Shown piece after piece: positions 9,880 to 19,662 of a stretch of 64,000 nt of DNA (its first letter is position 1; every line of letters starts with the position of its first letter). Source of the DNA: Bartonella quintana (GTDB lineage: Bacteria > Pseudomonadota > Alphaproteobacteria > Rhizobiales > Rhizobiaceae). The stretch spans positions 1,491,001 through 1,555,000 of the forward strand of contig NZ_AP019773.1 of assembly GCF_009936175.1 (NCBI RefSeq), written 5' to 3'. The position numbers and the translations under genes are program-made. The notes under the pieces are model-generated. The model searched no databases and was not told the DNA's origin. It saw nothing but the letters and a program-made list of their open reading frames with translations.

Positions 9880-10163
9880 AAGCTTCACCTTTTTAAACTC
9901 TAAGAAACTCTTAAATCCCAATCCCAGTAAAACAGAATGAACGCAAAGCACGTACAAAACATTGCCTTAAATGGGCACCATTGGGAAGTCGTGTTTCTAA
10001 TAGGGTGTCGCCAACGAAAGGTCAAGTCTTTTATAAAACCTTTTGGGTCTCTTATCGGTTTATTTTCTCATCTTTTTCTGTAAAAGACATACAAAATATT
10101 TTTTTTAAATACTCATCGTGCTAAAATTTAATGCTCACTAGACAAAAAAGGGAAGTATGCATC

Positions 10164-10949
10164 ATGAGCAAAACAGAAGACACCATAACAGAGCTTCAAC
10201 ACAAAAATATCCGTTTCTCTTCCCTTCTTTTTGGTGCTTTATGTATATGTTTTTTTCTTATTTTCAGTGCATTAGGTGTGTGGCAAATACAACGATTAAA
10301 CTGGAAAACAAATCTTATCACCAGCGCACATCAGCGTGTTCATTTGCCTCCCATCAAAGCACCACCCAAAAATCAATGGGCATCTGTTACTTTTGAGAAA
10401 GATGAATATCGACCTGTTATCATCACTGGAAAATTCCTCACAAATAAAAATATTCTTGTTACTGCTGTTGCTCAAGATACCAGTGGTTACTGGGTCTTAA
10501 CGCCTTTACAAACAGCCAATAACGCAATAACCTTTGTAAATCGCGGTTTTATTCCCATGGACGCACGCCCTCACTTTCAACAGCTAAAACAGCCACACAC
10601 AAATGACACTTCTAATCAACCTTCTGCCACTGATACAGAACAAACTACAATCATAGGTCTATTACGTATGAGTGAAAAAAACGGTTTTTTTCCACGCAAA
10701 AATAATCCTGATCATGATCTATGGTATACACGTGATCTCCCCGCGATGGCACAAAAACTTGGACTGTCATCTGTTGCTCCTTATTTCATTGATGCTGAAA
10801 AAAAAACAGCCCCGCGGGAAGAACTCCCCATTGCTGGTTTAACTGTTGTCCACTTCCGAAATAATCACCTTGTCTACGCTCTTACGTGGTTTATCTTGGC
10901 TGCTGGCGTCCTCGGCGCCTCTCTTTTTTTGCTACGGCAAAAAAGCTAA
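10164..10949 (+). CDS. SURF1 family cytochrome oxidase assembly protein
   Basis: A 261-residue inner-membrane protein with one membrane helix near each end (about 20-42 and 233-252) and a periplasmic domain between, the standard SURF1/Shy1 layout. The GVWQ.QRL.WK motif after the first helix, VNRGF.P in the middle and HFRNNHL.YALTWF before the last helix are diagnostic. SURF1 helps haem a insertion into subunit I of aa3-type oxidases. I chose the ATG at 10164 because GGGAAG lies upstream; an ATG at 10131 has no such site. The middle loop (about 150-170) is rich in Thr/Ser/Asn. Confidence 0.88.
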   Translation: MSKTEDTITELQHKNIRFSSLLFGALCICFFLIFSALGVWQIQRLNWKTNLITSAHQRVHLPPIKAPPKNQWASVTFEKDEYRPVIITGKFLTNKNILVTAVAQDTSGYWVLTPLQTANNAITFVNRGFIPMDARPHFQQLKQPHTNDTSNQPSATDTEQTTIIGLLRMSEKNGFFPRKNNPDHDLWYTRDLPAMAQKLGLSSVAPYFIDAEKKTAPREELPIAGLTVVHFRNNHLVYALTWFILAAGVLGASLFLLRQKS

Positions 10950-10997
10950 AAAAACACTCTCCACTCTTAAAGAAGATGCTGAGCATTTTCGTTTTAA

Positions 10998-11026
10998 AAG
11001 ATGCATTTTTCATGAAAAAGCATCTT
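10998..11026. terminator. Hairpin downstream of the SURF1 gene
   Basis: AAGATGC pairs with GCATCTT, and an inner TTTTT pairs with AAAAA around a CATG loop with one bulge. It begins 48 bases after the SURF1 stop. It lacks a clean T run on the plus strand, so its terminator role is tentative. Confidence 0.35.
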
Positions 11027-11119
11027 GAGGCTTGTGACCTGAGTTAAGGAAATATGGAGCAGCGTTAACGTTCCATTTGTTAAAAAACAGGCATATTACC
11101 AAGGAGAAATATTTCATCA

Positions 11120-11815
11120 ATAAAGCGCAAGGATTGGCAAAAAATTTACAATTTATTGAGAAAAGCTTGTGGGATGCGTATGAGGACTGAAAACCTTACC
11201 CTCCCCTTTTTGTTGAAAGCATTTATTTTAAAAGCTGAACTTCAAGGGCGAAACATTTCTCTTTGATTATCAGGCAAATGGTCTAAACGTTCTCAATCCT
11301 GATGCTAGAAAGAGATTTGGTATCCGATTTTGGAAGAGCTTACCAAGAGTTATGAATTGTAATGGCGAATCTGTGAAGACCGATACCACCATTTTTCTGG
11401 CTCATCTTTTTGCTTATGAACTATAGATAAATCAACATAAGAGGAAAACATTGCGAAGAAACAAGCCAAGATTTGATCACGAAGAATCATGCTGTTGTAA
11501 GATTGGGTTAAGCTTTATGTTTTTTATTACACTGAGGAATTGAAATGATATTTCAAGCACCTCAACTTGTTGAAAGAGATGAAAATACAAAAACTATGCT
11601 GCTAAAGGTTATACTTTAGAGGTACAACGAGAAAGAGGATGAGGCAGCAAAACTGCGTGCTTGTCTTTTCTGCCTGTTCAAACAGATAAAAAGCTCAGAA
11701 CAATGATAAAGACCTTTACAAAAAAAGCTCTCTTATCGAATGCTTGTTTAATGAAATCAAATATTTCAACTGTATTTTCTTATGAAAAGCGCCTTCTTTT
11801 ATGGGACTACTACCT
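11120..11815 (+). repeat. Decayed repeated element, copy A
   Basis: This segment aligns by eye, over many short blocks in the same order, with the reverse complement of about 33720-34800 (copy B). Shared landmarks: a block containing ACTGAAAACC.TACCC and TTTTTGTTGAAAGCATT (about 11177-11222); a block with TCAAGG...TCAGG.AAATG; GCTAGAAA...TTGG.ATCC..TTTGG.AAG.GCTTA; GCCAAGATTTGA.C..GAAG; and CTTTTATGGGA near 11797. Copy A lacks roughly 300 bases that copy B has. It contains stops and frameshifts in all frames. An open piece at 11232-11426 lacks a proper start. In copy B the 3' part resembles an IS5-type transposase C-terminus. Confidence 0.55.
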
Positions 11816-12327
11816 TAAGCTTCTATTGTTCTCTCGTTTAAAAAGTTATGTACACAGAACCTAAGGTGTGATGCCCTAAATTCTCATGCTGAAAATATGA
11901 GGTGTTTGACATTTGTCTTTCTAAAAGCAACAACAATCTTACCAAAAGATATACGAAAACGCTCTTCCTCATCACCAAACCTGAAAACCCGGAAGTAAAT
12001 GCTCCACTGATCAAACACCGTAATCACAAAGCAGATGATGTCTCACAATAAAACAAGCCCTTAAGTGATCATCCACACTTAACAAGACTTATGCGAACAG
12101 CGTTGCGTAATTGAATCAATATTACCTCGATGAATAGTTGTTGAGTTCATATGTTGAAAGAGGACTTAAAGCGTTAACTGTCCGACGATATCGGCACCAA
12201 TTACTATAAAAACGCAGAATCTTCATATCTTTTCCCAAAGCTTACATTACAACTTTTAGGATGCAATACAGACAAAATATCAAAAAAAGTTGTGCTACAA
12301 TTGTTAACTGTCATGTATCACAGGATA
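11816..12327. other. Gene-poor scar between the repeated element and the purH fragment
   Basis: No recognisable gene. One minus-strand open stretch at about 11884-12042 has no ATG start and encodes an aromatic, charged peptide (containing FDQWSIYFRVFRFGDEEERF) that I do not recognise; it may be another relic. Confidence 0.4.
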
Positions 12328-12447
12328 AGCAACATTTTTTACGAATAAAGTAGTAACCATCAAGACTTTAGCTGTCCCTCCTATCGAAATAAATTCAATA
12401 TCATAAATACGAAGCGCTCATGCAAACCGGGATCACACCTATTTTTC
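12328..12447 (-). pseudogene. Broken duplicate fragment of purH
   Basis: About 120 bases align nearly base for base with 13931-14050 of the intact purH, in the same orientation, at roughly 80 percent identity by eye. The aligned part corresponds to purH codons of about residues 25-64, including the segment encoding [14 protein letters not shown]. The copy carries a one-base insertion near its left end and substitutions that break the frame. It lies just beyond the 3' end of the real purH, so it looks like the remnant of a tandem duplication. Confidence 0.75.
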
Positions 12448-12505
12448 ACTAGGTTTATTCAAAACTTATCTTAGTTGAAAAATCAATAACCTAAGAATAA
12501 AAACG

Positions 12506-14122
12506 CTAATGACGAAAATGCCGCACACCGGTGAAAACCATAGCCAAACCATGCGCATCAGCTGCGGCAATGACTTCTTCATCACGCATTGACCCGCCCG
12601 GTTGAATAAGCGCTGTTGCACCAGCTTCAACAGCCGCTAATAAACCATCTGCAAAAGGAAAAAACGCATCTGATGCAACCACGGACCCTCGAGTAGGAGA
12701 TTCTGTTAAACCTGCTCTTTGTGCACTTTCTTCAGCTTTACGCGCAGCGATTTTAGCTGAATCGATGCGACTCATCTGACCTGCACCAATCCCAACTGTT
12801 GCACTATTTTTTGCGTAAACGATAGCATTTGATTTGACATGTTTCACCACACGAAAAGCAAATTGAAGATCACGCATTTCATCTTGACTTGGGGCCCGCT
12901 TTGTCACCACTTGCAGGTTAAGATCATCAACAACCATATTATCACGTGACTGCACTAAAATTCCCCCTGCAAGCGTTTTGGCAACAAGCCCTCCGCAACG
13001 TGGATCAGGCAAACCACCTGTGGTTAGCAAACGAAGATTTTTTTTCTTGGCAATAATTTCGCGTGCAGCTATCGTTGCATCAGGCGCAATAATCACTTCC
13101 GTAAAAATTTTAACAATCTCTTCAGCACATTCTTCATCAAGGGGTTGATTTAAAGCAACAATTCCACCAAATGCCGAGACATTATCACACATAAGAGCTT
13201 TCAAATAAGCTTCCTTTAAACTTTTTCCTTCTGCAACACCGCAAGGATTAGCATGTTTAATAAGAGCAACAGCAGTGGTTTTTTGTGGATCAAATTCTGC
13301 CACAAGTTCAAATGCTGCATCTGTATCATTCATATTGTTATAAGAAAGTGCTTTGCCTTGTAAAAGTTTTGCTGTTGCAACACCAAAACGTTTTTCATTA
13401 TTGCGATAAAATGCTGCCTGTTGATGTGGATTTTCTCCGTAACGCATGACATTTTCAAGATAACCAGAAAAACTTTGCCAAGATGGCGTTTCAATTTTTA
13501 AATCCTGCGCAAACCACGTTGCTATCGCCGCATCATAAGCAGCCGTGTATGCATAAGCACGCATTGCTAACTGACGTCGCATGGAAAAGCTTAAACACCC
13601 ATCATGCTGCTTTAATTCAGCTAAAACAAAATCATAATCACTCACCGCTGTTACAACACCAGTATAAGCATGATTCTTTGCTGCAGCGCGGATCATTGCT
13701 GGTCCACCGATATCAATATTTTCAAGAATTGTTTGTCCATCAGCCCCAGATTGGGAAGTTTTTTCAAAAGGATAAAGATTCACCACCAGAAGATCAATTC
13801 CGTGAATGCCATGCTTCTCCATAGCCACGGCATGACTTGGATCCTGCCTTACCCCTAACAAAGCACCATGGATCAGAGGATGGAGTGTTTTGACACGCCC
13901 ATCCATTATTTCCGGAAACCCAGTAACTTCAGCAACATCTTTTACGGGTAAACCAGCATCCATTAAGACTTTGGCTGTTCCCCCAGTCGAAATAAGTTCA
14001 ACACTGTAAGCATGAAGCGCTTGTGCAAACGCCACCACACCCGTTTTATCAGACACAGAGAGCAGAACACGACGAACCCGATGAAGATCAGGTATGGGAA
14101 ATTTTTTGGCAACAACACCCAT
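12506..14122 (-). CDS. purH: Bifunctional AICAR transformylase / IMP cyclohydrolase PurH
   Basis: A 538-residue enzyme for the last two steps of IMP synthesis: formylation of AICAR with 10-formyl-THF and ring closure. The N-terminal IMP cyclohydrolase domain (about 15-160) shows [35 protein letters not shown] and LVVNLYPF. The transformylase domain shows [19 protein letters not shown] and the C-terminal SDAFFPF.DG followed by IQPGGS.RD. Length is typical. An AGGA lies 9 bases before the ATG. A fragment of its own 5' region lies downstream at 12328-12447. Confidence 0.97.
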   Translation of the reverse strand: MGVVAKKFPIPDLHRVRRVLLSVSDKTGVVAFAQALHAYSVELISTGGTAKVLMDAGLPVKDVAEVTGFPEIMDGRVKTLHPLIHGALLGVRQDPSHAVAMEKHGIHGIDLLVVNLYPFEKTSQSGADGQTILENIDIGGPAMIRAAAKNHAYTGVVTAVSDYDFVLAELKQHDGCLSFSMRRQLAMRAYAYTAAYDAAIATWFAQDLKIETPSWQSFSGYLENVMRYGENPHQQAAFYRNNEKRFGVATAKLLQGKALSYNNMNDTDAAFELVAEFDPQKTTAVALIKHANPCGVAEGKSLKEAYLKALMCDNVSAFGGIVALNQPLDEECAEEIVKIFTEVIIAPDATIAAREIIAKKKNLRLLTTGGLPDPRCGGLVAKTLAGGILVQSRDNMVVDDLNLQVVTKRAPSQDEMRDLQFAFRVVKHVKSNAIVYAKNSATVGIGAGQMSRIDSAKIAARKAEESAQRAGLTESPTRGSVVASDAFFPFADGLLAAVEAGATALIQPGGSMRDEEVIAAADAHGLAMVFTGVRHFRH

Positions 14123-14282
14123 AATTAGGAATCCTAAAAAATAAAACGGTTAAAATTCAAGCAAAATAGCTTTGGCTAATCATAGCACGCACCTTTATCA
14201 AGGTACACCGAAAGAATAGAATAGCATTTTTTAACACACAAAGAATATCTCTCCCTTATCGATATTATTAAAGAGGAGTGAA

Positions 14283-15992
14283 TCATTGCTCTAACTGAGG
14301 GCAGATAAAACGCCAACGAACTTTTTCTTGGAATGCAGGACGAAAATACAAAACAATCTGTTGTGTGCGTTGCGGACCTGTTAATCCAGTAAAATCAATC
14401 GAATCTTCAAGATAAATATCAACGTCAGGTGATATAAAATACCATACCTTTCCGCCCTCTACCGCTAAACGCACACGATTACCATCATAGTTGACTTCAA
14501 CTTTCGGATGAAGATGAAATCGAACAGCAACATTATGCTGTTCATTTTGAACTGCTATAGATCTCTTTGATTGCCGTTTGTATGGTGTAAAAAATCGATC
14601 AAACCCCTCAATCATTGCTCCATTTGTTGCTAAAATGAGACCACGCTCGTGAATCAGATTAAAAGGTTGCACATAACCATTATGACTAGCAATAAAACCG
14701 ATTTTCTCTGAATCATCTATACGCCGCACTTTAACATCCGTAGGCCCCCCAAGTAAAAAGGAAGCACCACTCTTGTTTTTTTTACGAAAAACACCCACCG
14801 AACAATTATTAACCGTAACCGTTGAATGTGCTGCGGTAACACGCCCGAAATATCGATACTCCTCAGATCCATAAGGATTAACACCCGTATTGATAACAAA
14901 ACGGCTTCCCTGTGAAGACATTTCAAAAGACAAACACCCTGAACAAGCCTGTTCTGCGGCAGAGTGTGGTGGAAACTTTCCTGTATCTGCAAGCACTGTC
15001 GTTTGCTGAGCCTGTAAACGTTGAAATCCTGAATAACGTGCATAACTAAAAGGACGCCCCGCTGTTTCATCAAGCTCTAAAAGTGTTGATAAGCGTTTAG
15101 GTTCAAGTGAACCAACACCATTAAAATGCGCCAATGTGTGATCCTCATGAAGAAAAAACCGTAAAGCTGGCAACATACGCTCAACAGAATCAATGAGAAT
15201 ACGTGGTGCTGTTTCATTACTATGCATAAAAAGATTACGCAAAGACAATAAGTCCGATAATAAATCGAGCAAGATGGCAGGGCTACGCGAAATATGCCCC
15301 CCATCAACCAAAATCTGACGTGAAAGCTCCTCTATGAGAGTGGTTTGCACCTTTTTTTTCATTGCTACAGAAATCGGCAAAGCAAGAGATGCGAATGCCA
15401 AAGCGACAGCTGCTCGTAAACGTTTATCATTGTTTTCCATACTGGAAATCGTCACACGCAAATAACGAAATTGGAAACCAAGCGCCTGTAAAAAACGTTT
15501 TTCGAACCGCTCACTTGCCCCCTTCAACAACATTTGCGAATGACAAATCCACGAAATCAAACGCCGTGCCACAATTGGCGCACTCCAAGCAAGGCCGTTT
15601 ATTTTCTTGACACACTGGTCAAGCCAGTCTTCTACGAGCGCGCGTGCATGGGCAGCAGCTAAATCACTATCTGCTGCCGTCATATGTCGCAACCAATGAA
15701 AATTATGAAGGGCTTCTTCCCATTCAGGCGTTGGTGAAACTAAAGAAAAAGGTGAAACAGCACCAGAATGAACAATATGACCAGCAAAAGTAAAACGACC
15801 ATGGTAAAATTCATGCGCCATCATCGGATCAGCGAGGTGCAAATCAATGGGATACGCTAAAATTTTATGGGGACGAAACCCCGAAAATCGCCAACGAAAC
15901 AACGGTCCTACCCATAAACGCCGCATAAATTGATGTGTCATGGACACAAAGGCTGAAGCCTTTATCTGAGGACCGTTTATCGCAACCGCCAC
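14283..15992 (-). CDS. Heparinase II/III family protein
   Basis: A 569-residue protein with an alpha-helical toroid N-terminal half and a C-terminal heparinase II/III-like beta domain (about 330-560) with a GRVTAAHSTVTVNN motif. The family cleaves acidic polysaccharides by beta-elimination, but the substrate of these alphaproteobacterial members is unknown. In relatives the gene lies between rsmB and purH, as here, so it belongs to the core block. No signal peptide is obvious. It follows rsmB in the same direction after 65 bases. Confidence 0.85.
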   Translation of the reverse strand: MAVAINGPQIKASAFVSMTHQFMRRLWVGPLFRWRFSGFRPHKILAYPIDLHLADPMMAHEFYHGRFTFAGHIVHSGAVSPFSLVSPTPEWEEALHNFHWLRHMTAADSDLAAAHARALVEDWLDQCVKKINGLAWSAPIVARRLISWICHSQMLLKGASERFEKRFLQALGFQFRYLRVTISSMENNDKRLRAAVALAFASLALPISVAMKKKVQTTLIEELSRQILVDGGHISRSPAILLDLLSDLLSLRNLFMHSNETAPRILIDSVERMLPALRFFLHEDHTLAHFNGVGSLEPKRLSTLLELDETAGRPFSYARYSGFQRLQAQQTTVLADTGKFPPHSAAEQACSGCLSFEMSSQGSRFVINTGVNPYGSEEYRYFGRVTAAHSTVTVNNCSVGVFRKKNKSGASFLLGGPTDVKVRRIDDSEKIGFIASHNGYVQPFNLIHERGLILATNGAMIEGFDRFFTPYKRQSKRSIAVQNEQHNVAVRFHLHPKVEVNYDGNRVRLAVEGGKVWYFISPDVDIYLEDSIDFTGLTGPQRTQQIVLYFRPAFQEKVRWRFICPQLEQ

Positions 15993-16057
15993 AATCTTGT
16001 CTCCGTATATGCTTAATTGAGCATAACTTCAGCCATTTTAGTAAATGAATCGTTAAA

Positions 16058-17443
16058 TTAATTTACTTTCCGGAAACGCGCTGTAAAAAAACCATCCATT
16101 CCTAAAAACATTTTTTTCTCAGCATCAAAATTTTCATGACAAAAATCTGCAGGGGTCGTGCGCAAAATCCCCTTCGCAGAAAGCAAATGCGCCAGTGCAC
16201 CCATTTCTTCTGCACAAATAGGCTCTAAAACAACATCATTGCATGTTGATAAAATTTTCTCAATTAGGTCTTCACCTTCTTCTCTTGCCAATGAACAATT
16301 GGAAAAAACAATGCGGCCACCTTTTTTAACCAAAGCAATTGCTGCCACAAGCAAATCATATTGCAATGCTGCAAGTTTGATGACATCGTGCATCGATTTA
16401 GTCCATAAAATATCCGGATGACGACGTATTGTTCCTGTAGAGGAACAAGGGGCATCAAGAAGGGCAGCATCAAAAAGCCGTTTGGGATGAAAATCTTTCA
16501 CATCACCTTCATGGTAGCGAACTGAAAAATGAAGCCGCTTCATATTTTCCTTCAAGCGTTTTAACCGATGAGCAGAGAGATCAACCGCTGTCACATCAGC
16601 CCCTTGCAAAGCCAATTGTGCTGTTTTTCCGCCAGGGCTTGCACAAAGATCAACCACCTGTTTGCCATAAATATTTCCGAGTAAACAAGCAGGCAATGCT
16701 GCTGCAAAATCTTGAATCCACCAATCCCCATCGGCATACCCTGGTAATTCAGAAACAGAACAATTTAAACGACCCAGTCGAACCGAACCATTGGGCAAAA
16801 TAATCCCCCCCAACCGTTCTGCCCATCCAACACTATCAGATTTCACCGTTAAATCCAGCGGTGGCTCTAGACTTTGAATTGCTAAAATCTGATCTGTTTT
16901 TTCTTTTCCATAAGTTGACACTAAAAGCTGTCCAAACCACCCCGGAATTTCTTCAATAGTGGGAACTTTCCGGCATAAAAATACTGCCTCACGTGCAACA
17001 TTGCGTAAAAGAACATTCACCAGCCCTGAAAAACGGCGCATCCGCGGATCAATTTTAGCCACACGCACTGCTAAATCAATCGCAGCATGATCCGGAATAT
17101 CAAGATAAAGAATTTGTGCCACACTGATATGCAAAAGATGCTGAAGTGAAAACGCCTGTGGAGGTAAAGGCCGTGTCAAAAAGCGCGATAAAGCCGCTGT
17201 AATCTGTCCCCGATGACGTAACGCTGCTCCCAAAATGGCACGACACAACAAACGATCTCGATGTGAAAGCCCTAAATACTGTGGATGTCCGTGCTCATTA
17301 TCCGTCAAACCAGCAAGAGACGTGCGTTTATCAATTACCGCCCCTAAAAGGCGAACACACACTTGCCGAACAGTTAATCCCGGAACATTCTTTTCGGCCA
17401 CACATCCCACCTTTTCGCGTTTCAAAACAATACTTTTACGCAT
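16058..17443 (-). CDS. RsmB-type 16S rRNA (cytosine-C5)-methyltransferase
   Basis: A 461-residue protein with an N-terminal NusB-like RNA-binding domain (about 20-165) and a C-terminal SAM methyltransferase domain. Motif I reads VDLCASPGGKTAQLA, motif IV contains the Cys in LLDAPCSSTGT..RHPDI, and motif VI has the catalytic Cys in IVFSNCSL..EEGE. RsmB makes m5C967 in 16S rRNA. It follows htpX by 17 bases, so the two are co-transcribed. I do not assign the symbol firmly because alphaproteobacteria carry several RsmB/RsmF relatives. Confidence 0.88.
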   Translation of the reverse strand: MRKSIVLKREKVGCVAEKNVPGLTVRQVCVRLLGAVIDKRTSLAGLTDNEHGHPQYLGLSHRDRLLCRAILGAALRHRGQITAALSRFLTRPLPPQAFSLQHLLHISVAQILYLDIPDHAAIDLAVRVAKIDPRMRRFSGLVNVLLRNVAREAVFLCRKVPTIEEIPGWFGQLLVSTYGKEKTDQILAIQSLEPPLDLTVKSDSVGWAERLGGIILPNGSVRLGRLNCSVSELPGYADGDWWIQDFAAALPACLLGNIYGKQVVDLCASPGGKTAQLALQGADVTAVDLSAHRLKRLKENMKRLHFSVRYHEGDVKDFHPKRLFDAALLDAPCSSTGTIRRHPDILWTKSMHDVIKLAALQYDLLVAAIALVKKGGRIVFSNCSLAREEGEDLIEKILSTCNDVVLEPICAEEMGALAHLLSAKGILRTTPADFCHENFDAEKKMFLGMDGFFTARFRKVN

Positions 17444-17460
17444 TTGTCCCTATAAGAACT

Positions 17461-18510
17461 TTATGATCGAGACCTTTTTGAGTCTTCATAACGAAGCCAA
17501 GAAGGACGTTTTTTAATGCGCTGAACAGCATTGTTTTCCTGATTACCGAATATGCTGGTTTGCGCACTGCGATTCAGACCATCATAATCTAAGTTGCTGT
17601 TTTTTTTGTGAAAATTCTCTTCTTCACTCCATCCCATGCTCTTTGGCATTGCTTCTTTCATCTCTTCTGCTTGCCGACGAAGAGCAGCAATACGATTGGC
17701 TGTTGCTGGATGGGTAGAAAAAAGGCTATCAGCCCCTTCACCCTTCAAAGGATTGATAATAAACATATGCGCTGTTGCTGGATTATGCTCTGCTTCTTCA
17801 TTGTATACCGTATGCCCACCGCCAGCAATTTTACTTAATGCCGAAGCCAACCATAAAGGGTTACCACATATTTCAGCACCCCGCCTATCAGCAGCATATT
17901 CACGGGTGCGACTAATGGCCATTTGCACTAGCATAGCAGCAAAAGGTGCCACAAACAGAGCAATAAGTCCCCCAAGCGCCCCAGCACCATGCGAATGTTC
18001 TGAAGAATTCCGCTGCCCTCCCATAAAAAAAGCGAAATTACCAAGCATTGAAATTGCCCCAGCAATCGTTGCGGTTAGAGTCATTGTTAAAGTATCACGA
18101 TGCTCAATATGTGCCAGCTCATGCGCCATAACTCCAGCAACTTCTTCTGCGCTTAACTGCTCTAACAACCCAGTACTTGCAGCAACAGCTGCATTTTGAG
18201 GATTGCGTCCCGTAGCAAAAGCATTTGGTTGTGCACTATCAATAATATAAACTTTTGGCTGAGGGAGAGAAGCTCTTTGAGCCAAATCGCTTACAATTTT
18301 ATAATAAACAGGTGACGAATGCTGATCAACTTTGCGAGCACCATACATGTTTAAAACGATTTTATCCGAATTCCAATAAGAAAAAAAATTTAAGCCACCT
18401 GCCATCAAAAGTGCGATGACCATGCCATTGCTCCCGCCAATGAGATAACCAACTCCCATAAAAAGGGCTGTCATAAATGCCAAAAGCATTGCTGTACGCA
18501 TTATATTCAT
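17461..18510 (-). CDS. htpX: Membrane zinc metalloprotease HtpX
   Basis: A 349-residue M48-family protease of the inner membrane that degrades damaged membrane proteins. The zinc site is HELAH at residues 130-134, with a downstream EYAAD providing the third ligand. Two N-terminal membrane helices (about 5-45) and further helices around 145-200 are visible. The [11 protein letters not shown] and [10 protein letters not shown] motifs are typical. The C-terminal tail (from about 290) is longer than in E. coli HtpX, as is usual in Rhizobiales. It diverges from the SDHAF4-like gene and is followed closely by the RsmB-like gene. Confidence 0.94.
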   Translation of the reverse strand: MNIMRTAMLLAFMTALFMGVGYLIGGSNGMVIALLMAGGLNFFSYWNSDKIVLNMYGARKVDQHSSPVYYKIVSDLAQRASLPQPKVYIIDSAQPNAFATGRNPQNAAVAASTGLLEQLSAEEVAGVMAHELAHIEHRDTLTMTLTATIAGAISMLGNFAFFMGGQRNSSEHSHGAGALGGLIALFVAPFAAMLVQMAISRTREYAADRRGAEICGNPLWLASALSKIAGGGHTVYNEEAEHNPATAHMFIINPLKGEGADSLFSTHPATANRIAALRRQAEEMKEAMPKSMGWSEEENFHKKNSNLDYDGLNRSAQTSIFGNQENNAVQRIKKRPSWLRYEDSKRSRS

Positions 18511-18594
18511 TACTCAAAAAACTCCATGATAAAATACAATTCTTCATATATGATGGGGTTTTCTTTTTACTTCTTCAATGAAGAAAGGTGTAAA

Positions 18595-18810
18595 ATGGAT
18601 AAAAAAGACCAAAAAATAAGCAAACAAAATGCAACCGTCGATAAACAACAACCTCTTTCCTCTGAGGCACAACGCGCCCTAAACGAAGCTGAAGAAAGGC
18701 GTAAACATGAAAAAAATAAAGATAAACCTTTAGAAAATGGTGGACGTGGCGGCAAAGACCCTTCACGCTATGGAGATTGGGAAATTAAAGGCCGCGCCAT
18801 TGACTTTTAA
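18595..18810 (+). CDS. DUF1674 protein, SDHAF4-like succinate dehydrogenase assembly factor
   Basis: A 71-residue, highly charged soluble protein ending in the hallmark GGRGGKDPSRYGDWE followed by KGRAIDF. This C-terminal motif defines DUF1674 and mitochondrial SDHAF4/Sdh8, which binds free flavinylated SdhA and promotes complex II assembly. I chose the ATG at 18595 because AAGGTG lies just upstream; the frame is open 23 codons further without family resemblance. A bacterial role in SdhA maturation is inference from the mitochondrial homologue. The sdh operon lies 17.7 kb away in this window. Confidence 0.85.
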   Translation: MDKKDQKISKQNATVDKQQPLSSEAQRALNEAEERRKHEKNKDKPLENGGRGGKDPSRYGDWEIKGRAIDF

Positions 18811-18857
18811 AAAAACCGCATGTTGATTTAAAAAAAATCAAAAACCCTTTTAAAGAA

Positions 18858-18886
18858 GATCCGTTTTTGTTCGTCAAAAACGGATC
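18858..18886. terminator. Strong bidirectional terminator between SDHAF4-like gene and rpsP
   Basis: A perfect 12-bp stem (GATCCGTTTTTG with CAAAAACGGATC, loop of 5) sits between two convergent genes. T-rich sequence follows on both strands. It probably ends transcripts from both sides, so ffh-CM-rpsP transcription stops here rather than continuing into rimM. Confidence 0.8.
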
Positions 18887-18956
18887 ATATTGTTCTTCTC
18901 TCTAAAGGCTTTAATAGCAAAATTGATTATATTTTAAGAATAATCACATCTTTATC

Positions 18957-19310
18957 TTATACTGAAGCAGATTCTGCTTCAGCAACTTGCTTTGCTGCAG
19001 CTATGCGTTCTTGCGCTTTTTTACCAGGTTGACCTTTGTGTGGATTATTGCGGTTTGGACGCTTTTTTAAGCCAACAGCATCTAAAAACCGCAAAACACG
19101 ATCTGTTGGCTGAGCACCTTGACCAAGCCAATATTGAATACGTTCTTCGTTTAACTTTACACGTGGTCCATCTTTAGGCAACATGGGATCCCATGCACCA
19201 ACACGTTCAAGAAACCGCCCATCGCGCGGACTACGAGCATCCGCAACCACAATGTGATAATAAGGACGCTTTTTTGAGCCTCCACGGGACAAACGAATTT
19301 TTAATGCCAT
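18957..19310 (-). CDS. rpsP: 30S ribosomal protein S16
   Basis: A 117-residue protein with the S16 start [22 protein letters not shown] and [11 protein letters not shown], then [12 protein letters not shown]. The C-terminus carries an Ala/Lys/Glu-rich extension typical of Rhizobiales. It is preceded by chorismate mutase (16 bases) and ffh in the same direction. In relatives rimM-trmD-rplS follow directly; here they lie 15.7 kb downstream and a strong terminator follows rpsP instead. Confidence 0.96.
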   Translation of the reverse strand: MALKIRLSRGGSKKRPYYHIVVADARSPRDGRFLERVGAWDPMLPKDGPRVKLNEERIQYWLGQGAQPTDRVLRFLDAVGLKKRPNRNNPHKGQPGKKAQERIAAAKQVAEAESASV

Positions 19311-19326
19311 ATTTTATCTCCTATTG

Positions 19327-19662
19327 TTAGCTCTGCTGGCTTTCGTTTAAATTTATTTTGTTTGTTTTTTGCTTTTCAGCAATGACTTCATGCTGGCGCA
19401 CGACTTCTTTGATGATAAACTTTAAAAATTTCTCAGCAAAATCAGGATCAAGATGACTGTCTATAGCTAATTGCCGCAATCGCGCTATTTGATATTGTTC
19501 ACGCAGAGAATCTACTGCAGGCAAATTATAACGGGCTTTTAAGCGCCCAATTGCTTGCGTACAACGAAAACGCTCTGCTAAAATATGAATCAACATTGTA
19601 TCAAAATTATCAATAGATGTTCGTAAATACGTCAATTCACTCAATATTTTTTCCTGCATCAT
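19327..19662 (-). CDS. Chorismate mutase (AroQ type)
   Basis: A 111-residue all-helical AroQ-fold protein converting chorismate to prephenate. The pattern LTYLRTSIDNFDTMLIHILAERF, then IGRLKARYNLPAVDS.RE, and a C-terminal FLKFIIKEVVRQHE segment match AroQ mutases; Arg, Lys and Glu/Gln at the helix positions fit the active site. Its start overlaps the 3' end of ffh by 26 bases. The position between ffh and rpsP is conserved in Rhizobiales. Prephenate would feed the dehydrogenase at 46522-47454. Confidence 0.9.
   Translation of the reverse strand: MMQEKILSELTYLRTSIDNFDTMLIHILAERFRCTQAIGRLKARYNLPAVDSLREQYQIARLRQLAIDSHLDPDFAEKFLKFIIKEVVRQHEVIAEKQKTNKINLNESQQS

Noticed and set aside
17636..18199. 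A 187-codon rightward open frame
   Set aside because: It lies antisense to the well-supported htpX gene and shows no family features.
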